Shown piece after piece: positions 18,186-26,805 of a stretch of DNA of 64,000 nucleotides. A program made the position numbers and the translations under genes. Below the pieces are notes generated by a model. The model saw only the letters and a list, made by a program, of their open reading frames with translations. It searched no databases and was not told where the DNA came from. Origin of the DNA: Streptomyces sulfonofaciens (lineage in GTDB: Bacteria; Actinomycetota; Actinomycetes; Streptomycetales; Streptomycetaceae); contig NZ_BNCD01000022.1 in the NCBI RefSeq assembly GCF_014656295.1, positions 62,001-126,000 of the forward strand, given 5' to 3'. The stretch's first letter is position 1; each line of letters opens with the position of its first letter.

Positions 18186-19079
18186 CTATGCGTCGTCCGA
18201 CAGCCGGGTGCGCAGCCATGCGCGGAAGGCCGGTCCTCTGCTGCGGTCCTCAAGGGCGTACTCGACGGAGGCGCGCAGCATCCCCATCGGGTTTCCTATG
18301 TCGTGGCGCCTGCCGGTGTGCACGACGGCGTGCACCGGATGCCCGCGGTCGATGAGTGTGCAGATGGCGTCGGTGAGGTCGATCTCCCCCCGTGGGCCAG
18401 CGCGCACGTGCCTGAGCGGTTCGAAGACGGCCCGGTCCAGCAGATACCGTCCGGCACACGCGAAGGTGGAGGGCGCCTGCCGGGGATCGGGCTTCTCCAC
18501 CATGGCGCGCACCCGCATCACTCCCGGCTCGTCGGTGCCGGCCAGGTCGAAGACCCCGTAGGCGGACAGGTCCTGTCTCGGCGCGGTGAAGGCGCACAGG
18601 ACGGTGCCGCCGTGGCGCCGGCGGACGGCTGCCATCCGGGAGAGGACACCGGTGGGGAGCACGAGGTCGTCCGGCAGGAGCACGGCCACCGCCTCGTCCC
18701 GCCCGGTGAGGTGCGGCTCCGCGCAGGCGACGGCGTGGCCCAGGCCCAGGGGCTCGGGCTGGGGAGTGGTCTCGATCCGCAGGAGGGCCGACGCCCGCTG
18801 GACGAGGGCCGACATCTCGGACTTCCCCCGGGCGTCGAGCCTGCGCTCCAGCTCGTGGTCGCGACGGAAGTGGCGGGCGATGGCGTCCTTGCCGGGGGCG
18901 GTGACGATGATCAGCCGTTCGGCTCCGGCGTCGGCCGCCTCCGCGGCCACCAGTTCGATCCCCGGTGTGTCCAGGAGCGGCAGCAACTCCTTGGGAACGG
19001 ACTTGGTCGCGGGCAGGAAACGGGTCCCCAGCCCGGCCGCCGGGACGACGGCGGTGTGGAAGTCCCGGGTCGGGCTCAT
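18186..19079 (-). CDS. galU: UTP-glucose-1-phosphate uridylyltransferase
   Basis: A 297-residue GalU-type nucleotidyltransferase making UDP-glucose from UTP and glucose-1-phosphate. The nucleotide-binding signature AAGLGTRFLPATKSVPKELLPLLDTP begins at residue 14; PLGLGHAVACAEP (residue 110), LLPDDLVL and VRAMVEKPDP are the other conserved blocks, and GRRHDIGNPMGMLRASVEYAL ends the fold. The length is normal. It sits 207 bases downstream of galE. Since housekeeping galU genes normally stand elsewhere, this is probably a dedicated copy supplying UDP-glucose to the neighbouring epimerase and glycosyltransferase. Confidence 0.93.
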   Translation of the reverse strand: MSPTRDFHTAVVPAAGLGTRFLPATKSVPKELLPLLDTPGIELVAAEAADAGAERLIIVTAPGKDAIARHFRRDHELERRLDARGKSEMSALVQRASALLRIETTPQPEPLGLGHAVACAEPHLTGRDEAVAVLLPDDLVLPTGVLSRMAAVRRRHGGTVLCAFTAPRQDLSAYGVFDLAGTDEPGVMRVRAMVEKPDPRQAPSTFACAGRYLLDRAVFEPLRHVRAGPRGEIDLTDAICTLIDRGHPVHAVVHTGRRHDIGNPMGMLRASVEYALEDRSRGPAFRAWLRTRLSDDA

Positions 19080-19286
19080 GATCGGCGGCCCTTCGGTCGT
19101 GCGGCCGGGGCCCCGGCCGGCGAGGAGACCGGTTGCGGACCGCCGGCTGGCCGCCGGGGGCGGAGTGCGAGGCGGGCGGGGACGGCGTCCCCGTCCCGTA
19201 GGTGCGACATCTTCGACCGCGTCCCTTCAGACTTGTCCCGCGTGCGTCGGTGCCTGGTGCTCGGTGTTCGGAGCGCCGAGGCCGGG

Positions 19287-20243
19287 TCAGGAGGTGCGCC
19301 GGGCGTACGTCCAGGCGTCGTGGACCATGGCGGCCAGGTCCCGCTCCGCCCGCCACCCGAGTTCGCGCAGGATCTTCTCGGAGGAGGCCACGAGAACCGC
19401 GGGATCGCCTTGCCGACGCGGACGCAGCGCGACGGGTATGCGGTGCCCGGTGACCTGCCGGCACATGTCGATCACCTCCTTCACCGAGTGGCCTGATCCG
19501 CTCCCGAGGTTGTAGATCCGGTGCCGGCCGGGCTCGCAGGCGTCCAGGGCGAGCAGGTGGGCGGCGGCCAGGTCGGCGACGTGGATGTAGTCCCGGACGC
19601 AGGTGCCGTCCGGGGTGGGGTAGTCGGAGCCGAACAGCGACACCTCGCCGCCGCGCCCCATCGGAACGGCGAGGACGTTGGCGATCAGATGCGTCTCGGG
19701 CTCGTGCCGTTCGCCCAGCCCCGCGTGCGCGCCCGCGACGTTGAAGTAGCGCAGGCTCACCGCGCCGAAACCGTGCAGTTCGGCGTACGAGGCCAGGACG
19801 GTGTCGATGGCCAGCTTGGTGGCGCCGTAGGGGCTGACGGGCCGGGTCGGGTCCGTCTCCCTGATCGGGGTGTGTTCGGGATCGCCGTAGGTCGCCGCCG
19901 TGGAGGAGAAGACGATGCGTCGGACACCCGACTGCCGCATCGCGTCGAACAACGCCAGTGACTCGCCCAGGTTCTGGTCCCAGTAGTGGCCGGGCCTGGC
20001 CACCGACTCGCCGGTCACGGACTTCGCCGCGAAGTGGAGTACGGCGTCGAAGGAGCCGTCGGCGAGAAGGGCGGCCGCGCCCGTGCGCAGCGTGGCCACC
20101 ACCAGGGCGGCACCGGCCGGCACGGCGTCGGCGTGCCCCGTGGAGAGGTCGTCGAGGACCGTGACCGCGTGCCCGGCCGCCACGAGGTGCGACACGACGA
20201 CGCTGCCCACATAGCCTGCGCCTCCGGTGACCAGCAGTTTCAC
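19287..20243 (-). CDS. galE: UDP-glucose 4-epimerase
   Basis: A 318-residue NAD-dependent epimerase interconverting UDP-glucose and UDP-galactose. GTG 20243 overlaps the GT4 stop (GTGA). Key residues: VTGGAGYVGSVVVSHL (NAD motif), FSSTAATYGDPEHTPI (catalytic Ser/Thr near 120), SPYGATKLAID (YxxxK near 148), SLRYFNVAGA and CVRDYIHVADLAAAHLLAL (near 225). The last residues are typical. Coupling to the glycosyltransferase suggests that UDP-galactose, or another 4-epimeric UDP-sugar, is the donor used there; this is an inference. Confidence 0.93.
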   Translation of the reverse strand: MKLLVTGGAGYVGSVVVSHLVAAGHAVTVLDDLSTGHADAVPAGAALVVATLRTGAAALLADGSFDAVLHFAAKSVTGESVARPGHYWDQNLGESLALFDAMRQSGVRRIVFSSTAATYGDPEHTPIRETDPTRPVSPYGATKLAIDTVLASYAELHGFGAVSLRYFNVAGAHAGLGERHEPETHLIANVLAVPMGRGGEVSLFGSDYPTPDGTCVRDYIHVADLAAAHLLALDACEPGRHRIYNLGSGSGHSVKEVIDMCRQVTGHRIPVALRPRRQGDPAVLVASSEKILRELGWRAERDLAAMVHDAWTYARRTS

Positions 20244-21358
20244 GGTGTCTCCTGACGCGTGGTCGAAAGCCGGGCGGCGGTGGCCGCCGCGGCGAGGGGG
20301 GCGGTGCCGTACAACTCCAGGTGGCGTGCCGCGAACCGGTCGAGGCCGAACAGGGCCGACCTGCTGATCGCCGCCGCGGCACGCCGCCGGCAGGCGCCGG
20401 GGTCGAGCAGTTCCTCCAGCCGGTCGGCGAACTGCTCCGGGTCCTCGGAGTCGAAGTAGACCCCCGCCTCCCCGGCCGCCTCCCGGTGTGCGGGGATGTC
20501 CGAGAGGACCATCGGCAGGCCGTGCTGGAGCCCTTCGAGCACCGCCATCGGCAGCCCCTCGTCCCGGCTGGCCGAGACGAAGGCGTCGCTCGTGCTCAGC
20601 AGGGCGCTGACGATGGTGCTCTGCCAGAGCGCTCCGTACCACTCGACGGCGGAGCCGACTCCCAGCTCGGCGGCTGCGGTGAAGACCTCGGCGATGGCGG
20701 GGCCGTCACCGATGATGCGCAGACGGACGTCGTGGCCGCGCCCTCTGGCCAGGGCGAAGCCCCTGAGCAGGCCCACGTGGTTCTTGTGGGGGTTCACCGT
20801 GGCGAGGGCGACCAGGGTGAACGCGTCGTCGGACTCGATGCGCACACGACCTGCGGAAGGCCCGGGAACCGCGTTCTCGATGACCGTGACCAGGTCCGCG
20901 GGGAGGCGGACTGCGTTCAGGCAGAAGTCCCTGACGACCTGGGAGACGGCGATCACCGCGCGGCAGCGGCCTGTGATCAGCCGGTCCACCAGGTTCGAGA
21001 CCCGGTTGCGCGCCGGTGTGTAGTCCATGTGGTAGGTGACGAAGACGCCCGGGTGTCCGCGCAGCACCCAGCGCAGGGACGGGTGGATCCTGCCGTCCGC
21101 CAGGTGCAGGTGGGTGATCCGCCCCCGCGTGAGCTCGCGGAGGCGCCGCAGCCGGCTGCTCCGGCTGCCGCTCAGGACGTGGGCGCTGACCTGCGGGTGG
21201 AGCTCGGTGATGATGGCTCTCAGACCGACGGGTTCGAGTACGGCCACGTGCACCTTCCGCCCTCGCTCGGCGAGTGCGTTGGCCAGCAGGAGTACGACCC
21301 TCTCGATGCCGCCCACGGTGCACCGGCGCATGATGAGGCAGATCTCGGGTTCGTCCAC
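20240..21358 (-). CDS. GT4-family glycosyltransferase
   Basis: A 372-residue GT-B glycosyltransferase. I use GTG 21358, preceded by AGGGACCTCC. The N-terminal acceptor domain shows CTVGGIERVVLLLANALAERG (the glycine-rich loop of GT4 enzymes); the C-terminal donor domain shows VALATVNPHKNHVGLLRGFALA, IIGDGPAIAEV, and DAFVSASRDEGLPMAVLEGLQHGLPMVLSDIPAHRE, the EX7E motif that binds the UDP-sugar. There is no signal peptide or membrane segment, so it acts in the cytoplasm on a small acceptor or at the membrane surface. Coupled to galE downstream; 110 bases after the MDR gene. Confidence 0.9.
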   Translation of the reverse strand: MDEPEICLIMRRCTVGGIERVVLLLANALAERGRKVHVAVLEPVGLRAIITELHPQVSAHVLSGSRSSRLRRLRELTRGRITHLHLADGRIHPSLRWVLRGHPGVFVTYHMDYTPARNRVSNLVDRLITGRCRAVIAVSQVVRDFCLNAVRLPADLVTVIENAVPGPSAGRVRIESDDAFTLVALATVNPHKNHVGLLRGFALARGRGHDVRLRIIGDGPAIAEVFTAAAELGVGSAVEWYGALWQSTIVSALLSTSDAFVSASRDEGLPMAVLEGLQHGLPMVLSDIPAHREAAGEAGVYFDSEDPEQFADRLEELLDPGACRRRAAAAISRSALFGLDRFAARHLELYGTAPLAAAATAARLSTTRQETP

Positions 21359-21468
21359 GGAGGTCCCTTCCCGGCCGCCGCCGGTGTACCCGGGCGGCGG
21401 CACACTGCAACCGGAAACGGTCGTGAGCGCGGCGCGGGGTTCCGGTGCCGCCCACGGCGCTGTGCGGT

Positions 21469-22647
21469 TCAGGTCTGCGGCGTCAGCAGGTCCGTGCCCA
21501 CGACCACGGGCCCGAGGTGATCGGCCGACGGGGCGCGCAGGCCCGCACCGGTGGCCCCGGGGGTGCGCGGGGGCTCGTCCCTGCTGGTGACCATGGACGT
21601 CTTCATCGACGCCCCCGATCCGTAGCGGGCGAAGGCATCGACGACGCCCTCCTCGTCGTGCAGGTCGACCGTCCTGGTGAACAGCGGCCGGGCGTCGACG
21701 AGGCCGCTGGCGACCAGTCCCGCGGCCACTTCGAGCACGTGCGCCGAGCGGGCCATCGCGAAGACACCCACGTCGAAGGGGGTGGCGCGCAGGTTGAGGC
21801 CCTTGGCCAGGATCATCCACGTGCTGATCTGCTGGGGCAGGGCGCTGGCGCCGTACACCACATAGGTGCCGCCGGGGCGCAGCATGCCCATGGCCAGGTC
21901 CCGGATGCCGGCGCCCGCACCGGGACCGACGTGCGGAAGGGCGTCGAAGACGTAGTCCACGGCCTGCCCCCGGGTGTCGCCGATGAACTGCCTGATCTCG
22001 TCCGCCTGCCGGACCGGGTCGAAACCGCGTTTCGCCCCGCACCTCAGCGCCGTGCGCAGCCGCTGCTCGTTGTGGTCGAGCACGATCACCTCGACGCCGA
22101 GGTGCCGGCGGAGCACCTGGACGGCCAGCAGGGAACTGGGGCCGCAGCCGAGCACCGCACAGGTGTCGCCGGGCCGCGGAGGGTTGGGGAGCAGGGAGCG
22201 CAGGACCGAGGTGAGCGGCTCCAGCGCGGTCGCGAGCCCCGACGGCAGGTCGTGGGGGACCACCACGGCGGCCGCCTGGTCGGCATCGGTGAAGCCGCGG
22301 TCGGTGAACCAGGTGGTCTCGTCCTGCGGGCGGCCGGGAAGCAGCGGCCGGATGGCGCGGTACTCCGCCATGCCACCGAAATCGGTCTGCCCCCAGTAGC
22401 ACAGCCGCTCGCCCGGCCGCACCGCGTCCGCGAGGCGACTGCCGACGTCGACGACCGTGCCGACGTACTCGTGACCGGGGATCAGCGGCCAGGTCGAGGA
22501 CGACAGATGCCCGCGGAAGTAGGAGACGTCGGTCGAGCAGATCGACACGGCCTCGGTACGGAGCACCACCTCGTCCGGCTGGCACACCGGCTCCTGCACG
22601 GAGCCCAGTCGCAGTTCCCCCGGCTGACTCATCGTGTACGCGTACAT
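21469..22647 (-). CDS. Zinc-type alcohol/polyol dehydrogenase (MDR family)
   Basis: A 392-residue medium-chain dehydrogenase, first gene of the cassette. The catalytic zinc ligands are plausible: Cys in VSICSTDVSYFRGH (near 37) and His-Glu in PGHEYVGTVVDVG (near 62). The structural-zinc lobe with four close cysteines is absent; the chain goes directly from GERLCYWGQTDFGG to MAEYRAI. The NAD-binding motif is AVLGCGPSSLLAVQVL near 170, with VIVLDHNEQRL suggesting NAD preference. An unusual insert, PLLPGRPQDETTWFTDRGF, follows the first domain. Subfamilies that oxidise sugars or cyclitols look like this; the substrate is unknown. A TetR-type palindrome lies upstream at 22821-22832. Confidence 0.85.
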   Translation of the reverse strand: MYAYTMSQPGELRLGSVQEPVCQPDEVVLRTEAVSICSTDVSYFRGHLSSSTWPLIPGHEYVGTVVDVGSRLADAVRPGERLCYWGQTDFGGMAEYRAIRPLLPGRPQDETTWFTDRGFTDADQAAAVVVPHDLPSGLATALEPLTSVLRSLLPNPPRPGDTCAVLGCGPSSLLAVQVLRRHLGVEVIVLDHNEQRLRTALRCGAKRGFDPVRQADEIRQFIGDTRGQAVDYVFDALPHVGPGAGAGIRDLAMGMLRPGGTYVVYGASALPQQISTWMILAKGLNLRATPFDVGVFAMARSAHVLEVAAGLVASGLVDARPLFTRTVDLHDEEGVVDAFARYGSGASMKTSMVTSRDEPPRTPGATGAGLRAPSADHLGPVVVGTDLLTPQT

Positions 22648-23090
22648 CTGGACCTGACTCCCTTGGTAGCGCGGCGGCCCGCGAGGAGGCTGCGTCGAGG
22701 AGACACAAGCCGCAGGAAGGCGCGCAGCCGTCGGCACCATGGCGCTCTGGGCGTGCCGGGTGCGGGTCCGCACGGGCCGCACCCGCCCGGCGGCTGCACT
22801 GTGGCAGCCATAATTACCTACCGATCAGTCGGAAATCAAGGGGGTGCTGCCCCGGCCGGGCCCCTGCGCTGCGGTCGACTCCCACGGTGTTCCGGCGCGC
22901 CAGGCCGCTCACGGATGTCGGCCCGCACGGTAAGAAAGCACCGCGAACCGCAGGCACATGAAAGGGCGGGAGCAGCGAACGCGGAGAGGGGGACGCCCCG
23001 GCGCTCGTGGCGGCCGGGCGCTCCGCGTGCGTGGCGACGAGGACCGTGGCAACGGGCTGCGACCCGCCGTGGACGAGAAGAGTGAGAACG
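22648..23090. other. Divergent promoter region, no gene
   Basis: A 443-base gap between the MDR dehydrogenase (minus) and the ALDH-like gene (plus). It contains the AT-rich element TAATTACCTACCGATCAGTC described separately and otherwise no convincing coding frame or hairpin. It should carry the promoter of the glycoside cassette and of the ALDH-like gene. Confidence 0.5.
22812..22832. promoter_or_regulatory. Putative TetR operator upstream of the MDR gene
   Basis: AATTACCTACCGATCAGTCGG includes the perfect interrupted palindrome CCGA-TCAG-TCGG (22821-22832). The first 15 bases match the site at 16022-16036 in 14 positions. The site lies about 165 bases upstream of the MDR start. A TetR-family repressor, possibly the one at 16089, could bind here. 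Confidence 0.5.
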
Positions 23091-24527
23091 ATGAAACGCT
23101 ACGCATTATGGATTGACGGTGCCGAGGTCCCGCCGGGCGAGCGCACCTGGCACACCGTCACGGCGCCGAACGACGCCTCTGCCGTGCACGCCATCGCCGA
23201 GTGCGGTTTCGACGACGTCCAGCGAGCGGTGGCCGCGGCCCGCCGTGCCGCCCCCGCCTGGCGCGACCGTACGGCAGTGGCCCGGGGCGGCGTGCTCGCC
23301 CGCGTCGCGGCCCGATTACGGGCGGACGCCGACGCCCTGGCCGCGGTCGAGGCCCGGGAGAGCGGTGTGTCCGTCTGGCAGGGGGCCAGGGAGATCGAGC
23401 ACGCCGCCGCGTACTTCGACCTGTACGCCTCCCTTGCCGGTCTTCCGCCGGGAGCGGTCACCTCCGTCGGCTCTGGCCGCCGCGTGTACACGCAACGGGA
23501 ACCCTTCGGCGTCATCGCCGTGCTGACCTCCGCCCACGCTGCCGCCGTTCAGATCGCACGGAGCCTGGCGCCGGCTCTCGCCGCCGGGAACACCGTCGTC
23601 CTCAAGCCCCCGCAGACGGCCTCCGTGATCGCCCTGCGCCTGGCACGCACCGCCACCGCGTGCGGTCTGCCCGACGGTGTGCTCAACGTCGTCACGGGGG
23701 CCGGGAGAGCGGTCGTCGACGCGCTCACGGGCCATCCGGAGGTGCGCAAGATCTCCTTCGCCGGTTCCAGCAGGGAAGCCCGTGCGATCGGCACGATCGC
23801 CGCCGATCAACTCGTCCCCTTCTCACTGGAGTTGTCCGGCAGCTCCTGCGTCCTCGTCTTCGCCGATGCGGCGATCCGTCCGGCGGTCTCCGCTGCCGTC
23901 GACGGCCTCATCGACAGCGCCGGCCGGCTCCCGGCAGCCAGTACCCGCCTCATCGTGGCCGACTGCGTGCACGACGAGGTGGTGCGCAGGGTCGCGGACG
24001 CCGTGGCGCACGACCCCCGGGTTCGCCAGTGCATGCCCGCCGTGTCGGCGGCCCGCGCCGCCTGTCTTCACGCCGCTGCGGAAGCGGCCCGCAGCGAGGG
24101 TGCGTCGCTGGTCGCCGGCGGCGGTGAGAGCGGGCCGCACGGCAGGCTTGGGCCCACCATCCTCACGGACGTCACCCCGGACATGAGGGTCGCGGTCGCC
24201 GACCACAGCACCCCCGTGCTGGCCGTCATGCGCTTCGAACGGGCCGAGGAGGCGGTGGCGCTGGCCAACGACGCCGAGCACTGCTGCGTCGCCAGCGTCT
24301 GGACGAGCCGTACGACGGGCGTCGAGGCTGTGGTCTCCCGTCTGGAGGCGACCCACGTCTACGTCAACACCTGGGACGGGAACTGGAGCGGAAGGCTCTC
24401 CGACGGCGGGTGGACGCGGCTGCTGGAGCTGAGGGAGCAGGGCATCGAAGCCATGTACCGGTACACACGCGGCAAACATGTCGCCATCGACTGCTCCGGA
24501 GCGCGCGAGCCCGCCGTGGGCTGCTGA
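23091..24527 (+). CDS. Aldehyde-dehydrogenase-like protein lacking catalytic residues
   Basis: A 478-residue protein with the ALDH fold: SLAPALAAGNTVVLKPPQTA (NAD-binding Lys region), GLPDGVLNVVTGAG, KISFAGSS and LELSGSS (Glu 247 of the usual ELGG). The residues that make an ALDH work are replaced. The Asn of the TPWNFP motif is His 149 (LTSAHAAA); the nucleophilic Cys of GQxCxA is Pro 281 (DSAGRLPAASTR); and EEIFGPV reads ADHSTPV (370-376). The frame is open and family length is kept, so this looks like a maintained pseudoenzyme or an enzyme with altered chemistry rather than random decay. It diverges from the MDR dehydrogenase and converges on the enolase-superfamily gene. Confidence 0.85.
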   Translation: MKRYALWIDGAEVPPGERTWHTVTAPNDASAVHAIAECGFDDVQRAVAAARRAAPAWRDRTAVARGGVLARVAARLRADADALAAVEARESGVSVWQGAREIEHAAAYFDLYASLAGLPPGAVTSVGSGRRVYTQREPFGVIAVLTSAHAAAVQIARSLAPALAAGNTVVLKPPQTASVIALRLARTATACGLPDGVLNVVTGAGRAVVDALTGHPEVRKISFAGSSREARAIGTIAADQLVPFSLELSGSSCVLVFADAAIRPAVSAAVDGLIDSAGRLPAASTRLIVADCVHDEVVRRVADAVAHDPRVRQCMPAVSAARAACLHAAAEAARSEGASLVAGGGESGPHGRLGPTILTDVTPDMRVAVADHSTPVLAVMRFERAEEAVALANDAEHCCVASVWTSRTTGVEAVVSRLEATHVYVNTWDGNWSGRLSDGGWTRLLELREQGIEAMYRYTRGKHVAIDCSGAREPAVGC

Positions 24528-24600
24528 CCCGGCTGATCCGCCGCAGGCACCCGGGAGGGGCGCCGCGGTGCATGTGCCGGGCGGCGCCGTCGTGGTGTGT

Positions 24601-24629
24601 GCGGGCTGCCCCGACCGGGGGCAGCCCGC
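24601..24629. terminator. Bidirectional hairpin between convergent genes
   Basis: GCGGGCTGCCCC (24601-24612) pairs perfectly with GGGGCAGCCCGC (24618-24629), a 12-bp GC-rich stem with a 5-base loop. It lies between the ALDH-like gene (plus, ends 24527) and the enolase-superfamily gene (minus, ends 24749). There is no T-run, as usual for Streptomyces terminators. Confidence 0.75.
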
Positions 24630-24748
24630 GCGGTGGTGTCCGCCTTGGACGGGTGTGCCGTCGGTTCCGGTCGCGATCCCCGGGGACGGCATCGGGGCCC
24701 GGCGCGGGGGAGCGGGTGCGCCGGGGCCGGCACCTGCCGTGCGGCCGC

Positions 24749-25873
24749 TCAGTCCACCCGGTACCGGGCCACCGCGTCCTCGTCCCACACCAGGCCGTTG
24801 CCGGGCCGGTCCTGCGCCGCCGCGCAGCCGTCGACGATCCGGAGCGGCTCGGTCAGGACGGGGTTCGCCCAGTCCACGTACTCGAGCCAGTGCGCCGTGG
24901 GTGTGGCGGCGAGCAGGGCCGAGCTGACCTCGGGGAACAGATGGCTCGACATCGGGATCCCGGCGACGTCGGCCAGGGCCGCCGCGTCGCGCCATCCGCT
25001 GACGCCCCCGATGCGCTGCAGGTCCGGCATGACGACATCGCTCGCACGGTGGTGCAGCGCGAGGGACATGGCACGCGGCCCTTCGAAGTTCTCACCGATC
25101 TGCACCGGCGTGCGGAGCGCGGCGGCAAGCAGGGCGGTGCCGGCGTAGTCGTCGTGGCGTACCGGTTCCTCGATCCAGTACAGGCCCTCGTCGTCGAGGT
25201 GGCCGCAGCGTTCCCGGGCCGTGTCGAGCCGGAGGGCCTGGTTGTAGTCGGCCATGACCGCGATGTCCGCGGGAAGCGCACCACGGACCGCCCGGACCGC
25301 GGCCAGGTCGTCGTGCGCCGAGGCCCGGCCCAGCCGCATCTTGACGGCGCGGAACCCCTCGGCCACCAGTTCCTGCGCCTCCGCGGCGGCGGCCTCCGCC
25401 GCGACCAGCCCCAGCCCGTTGCTGTTGTACGCGGGGATCGGGCGTGGTGTCGCGCCGAGGAGCCGGGCCAGGGGGAGTCCGGCGGCGATGGCCAGCGCGT
25501 CCCAGCAGGCCACGTCGACACCGGCCATGACCGCGCCCACGAGCCCGCTCGTCCCGAGGAGCCTGAAGCGGGAGGCGAGCGAGCGGTGGACGTCCCCGGG
25601 GGACAGGGCCGCACCCGCGAGGAAGGCACCGACGTCGCCCACCAGCGCGGCGGCGGCCCGTTGGGCCGACGGGAGGTAGCAGAACAGGTACGCGCGGCCC
25701 GTGACGCCCTCCTCGGTCAGGAGGTCGATCAGCAGCAGCGGCGCCTTGGTTATCCGGGCCGCGCTCGTCCCGAGCGGCCGCTTCATCGGGACCAGCACCG
25801 ACGAGGCGCCGACGGAGCGCACGGTGAGCGCCGGGCCTTCGGCGCGGTCCGCTCCCGGCGGGGCGGGCGTCAC
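24749..25873 (-). CDS. Enolase-superfamily enzyme (mandelate racemase type)
   Basis: A 374-residue protein from GTG 25873, which overlaps the ApbA stop (GTGA). The N-terminal capping domain is followed by the barrel with KMRLGR (Lys acid/base, near 170), ADYNQAL (Asp metal ligand, near 200), WIEEP (Glu ligand, near 225) and GENFEGP (Glu ligand, near 250). SSHLFPEVS carries the His that acts as the second base in mandelate racemase-like members, and HWLEYVDWANP is near the end. All catalytic residues are present. It abstracts a proton next to a carboxylate: racemase, epimerase or acid-sugar dehydratase. Coupling to ApbA suggests the two act on related hydroxy/keto acids. Confidence 0.9.
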   Translation of the reverse strand: MTPAPPGADRAEGPALTVRSVGASSVLVPMKRPLGTSAARITKAPLLLIDLLTEEGVTGRAYLFCYLPSAQRAAAALVGDVGAFLAGAALSPGDVHRSLASRFRLLGTSGLVGAVMAGVDVACWDALAIAAGLPLARLLGATPRPIPAYNSNGLGLVAAEAAAAEAQELVAEGFRAVKMRLGRASAHDDLAAVRAVRGALPADIAVMADYNQALRLDTARERCGHLDDEGLYWIEEPVRHDDYAGTALLAAALRTPVQIGENFEGPRAMSLALHHRASDVVMPDLQRIGGVSGWRDAAALADVAGIPMSSHLFPEVSSALLAATPTAHWLEYVDWANPVLTEPLRIVDGCAAAQDRPGNGLVWDEDAVARYRVD

Positions 25874-26793
25874 GCGCCACGCCCCTCGCCGTGTACGGAG
25901 AGGATGTCCGCGATCGCCCGGTTGCACGGTGTCGCGATGCCCAGTGCCGGGCCGCGCTCGGCCACGTCGCCGCTGAGCCAGGCCACCTCCAGGGGGTTGC
26001 CGCGCTCGATGTCGCGGTGCATGGAGGAGGTCATGTCGGCAGGCACCGAGTCGGTGAACGCGAGCCGGTCGTCGGCGTAGTCCTCGGGCAGCGGCACCCC
26101 CTGGGCGCGGGCGACCTGCACCACCTCGTCCATCACGTTCCGCAGGAACGCCCGGGAGCGGGGGTGGCTCCGGATCTGCCCGATGGGTGAGCGTGCCGTG
26201 GTCGTCGTGCCCGAGAGCCCCACCAGGAAGACGAACTTCTCCCAGACGGCCCGCTCGATCGCGTCGCTGACCTCGACGTCGATGCCGCCTTCCGCGCAGG
26301 CGTCGCGGAACGCACGCACCCGTGCCGAGAGGTGCCCGTCGTACTCGCCGAACACCAGCTTCTGGAGTGTGCCCGAGTGCCTGATCAGACCCGGCTCCGC
26401 GATGGTGGCGGCGATGTAGCACACACCACCGATCACATGGCCGGCACCCAGGGTCCGGCGCAGGACGTCGTCCTTGACCACGCCGTTCTGGAAGGACACC
26501 ACCGCGGTCTCCTCCTTGAGCAGCGGCTTGACGAGTTCGGCCGCCGCCTCGGTGTCCCACAGCTTGACGGCCAGGAGCACCAGGTCGGCCGGTTCGAGAT
26601 CCACGGGGTCGTCGCTCGCCTCGACGTCGCGCAGGTGCACGTCGCCCAGGGGGCTCTGCACTCGCAGGCCGTTGGTCCGCAGTGCCTCGAGTTGCCGCCC
26701 CCTGGCCACGAAGGCCACATCGTGTCCCGCCTGTGCGAGCCGGGCACCGAAGTAACCGCCCACGCCCCCCGCACCCACGACCGCTATACGCAT
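25870..26793 (-). CDS. 2-Dehydropantoate 2-reductase-family protein (ApbA/PanE)
   Basis: A 307-residue NADPH-dependent ketoacid reductase. The dinucleotide motif VVGAGGVGGYFGARLAQAG starts at residue 5; AVKLWDTE (catalytic Lys region near 75), SFQNGV (near 99), and IERAVWEKFVFLVGLSG (conserved helix with Lys/Glu near 190) follow, with SSMHRDIERGNPLEVAWLSG near 255 (substrate loop with Ser and Glu). It reduces a 2-oxo acid. Because it is not near pantothenate genes and is coupled to a mandelate-racemase-type enzyme under a divergent TetR, it probably serves a catabolic or secondary pathway rather than vitamin B5 synthesis. The short promoter carries a perfect palindrome. Confidence 0.9.
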   Translation of the reverse strand: MRIAVVGAGGVGGYFGARLAQAGHDVAFVARGRQLEALRTNGLRVQSPLGDVHLRDVEASDDPVDLEPADLVLLAVKLWDTEAAAELVKPLLKEETAVVSFQNGVVKDDVLRRTLGAGHVIGGVCYIAATIAEPGLIRHSGTLQKLVFGEYDGHLSARVRAFRDACAEGGIDVEVSDAIERAVWEKFVFLVGLSGTTTTARSPIGQIRSHPRSRAFLRNVMDEVVQVARAQGVPLPEDYADDRLAFTDSVPADMTSSMHRDIERGNPLEVAWLSGDVAERGPALGIATPCNRAIADILSVHGEGRGA

Positions 26794-26805
26794 GGCACGC
26801 CTCTC

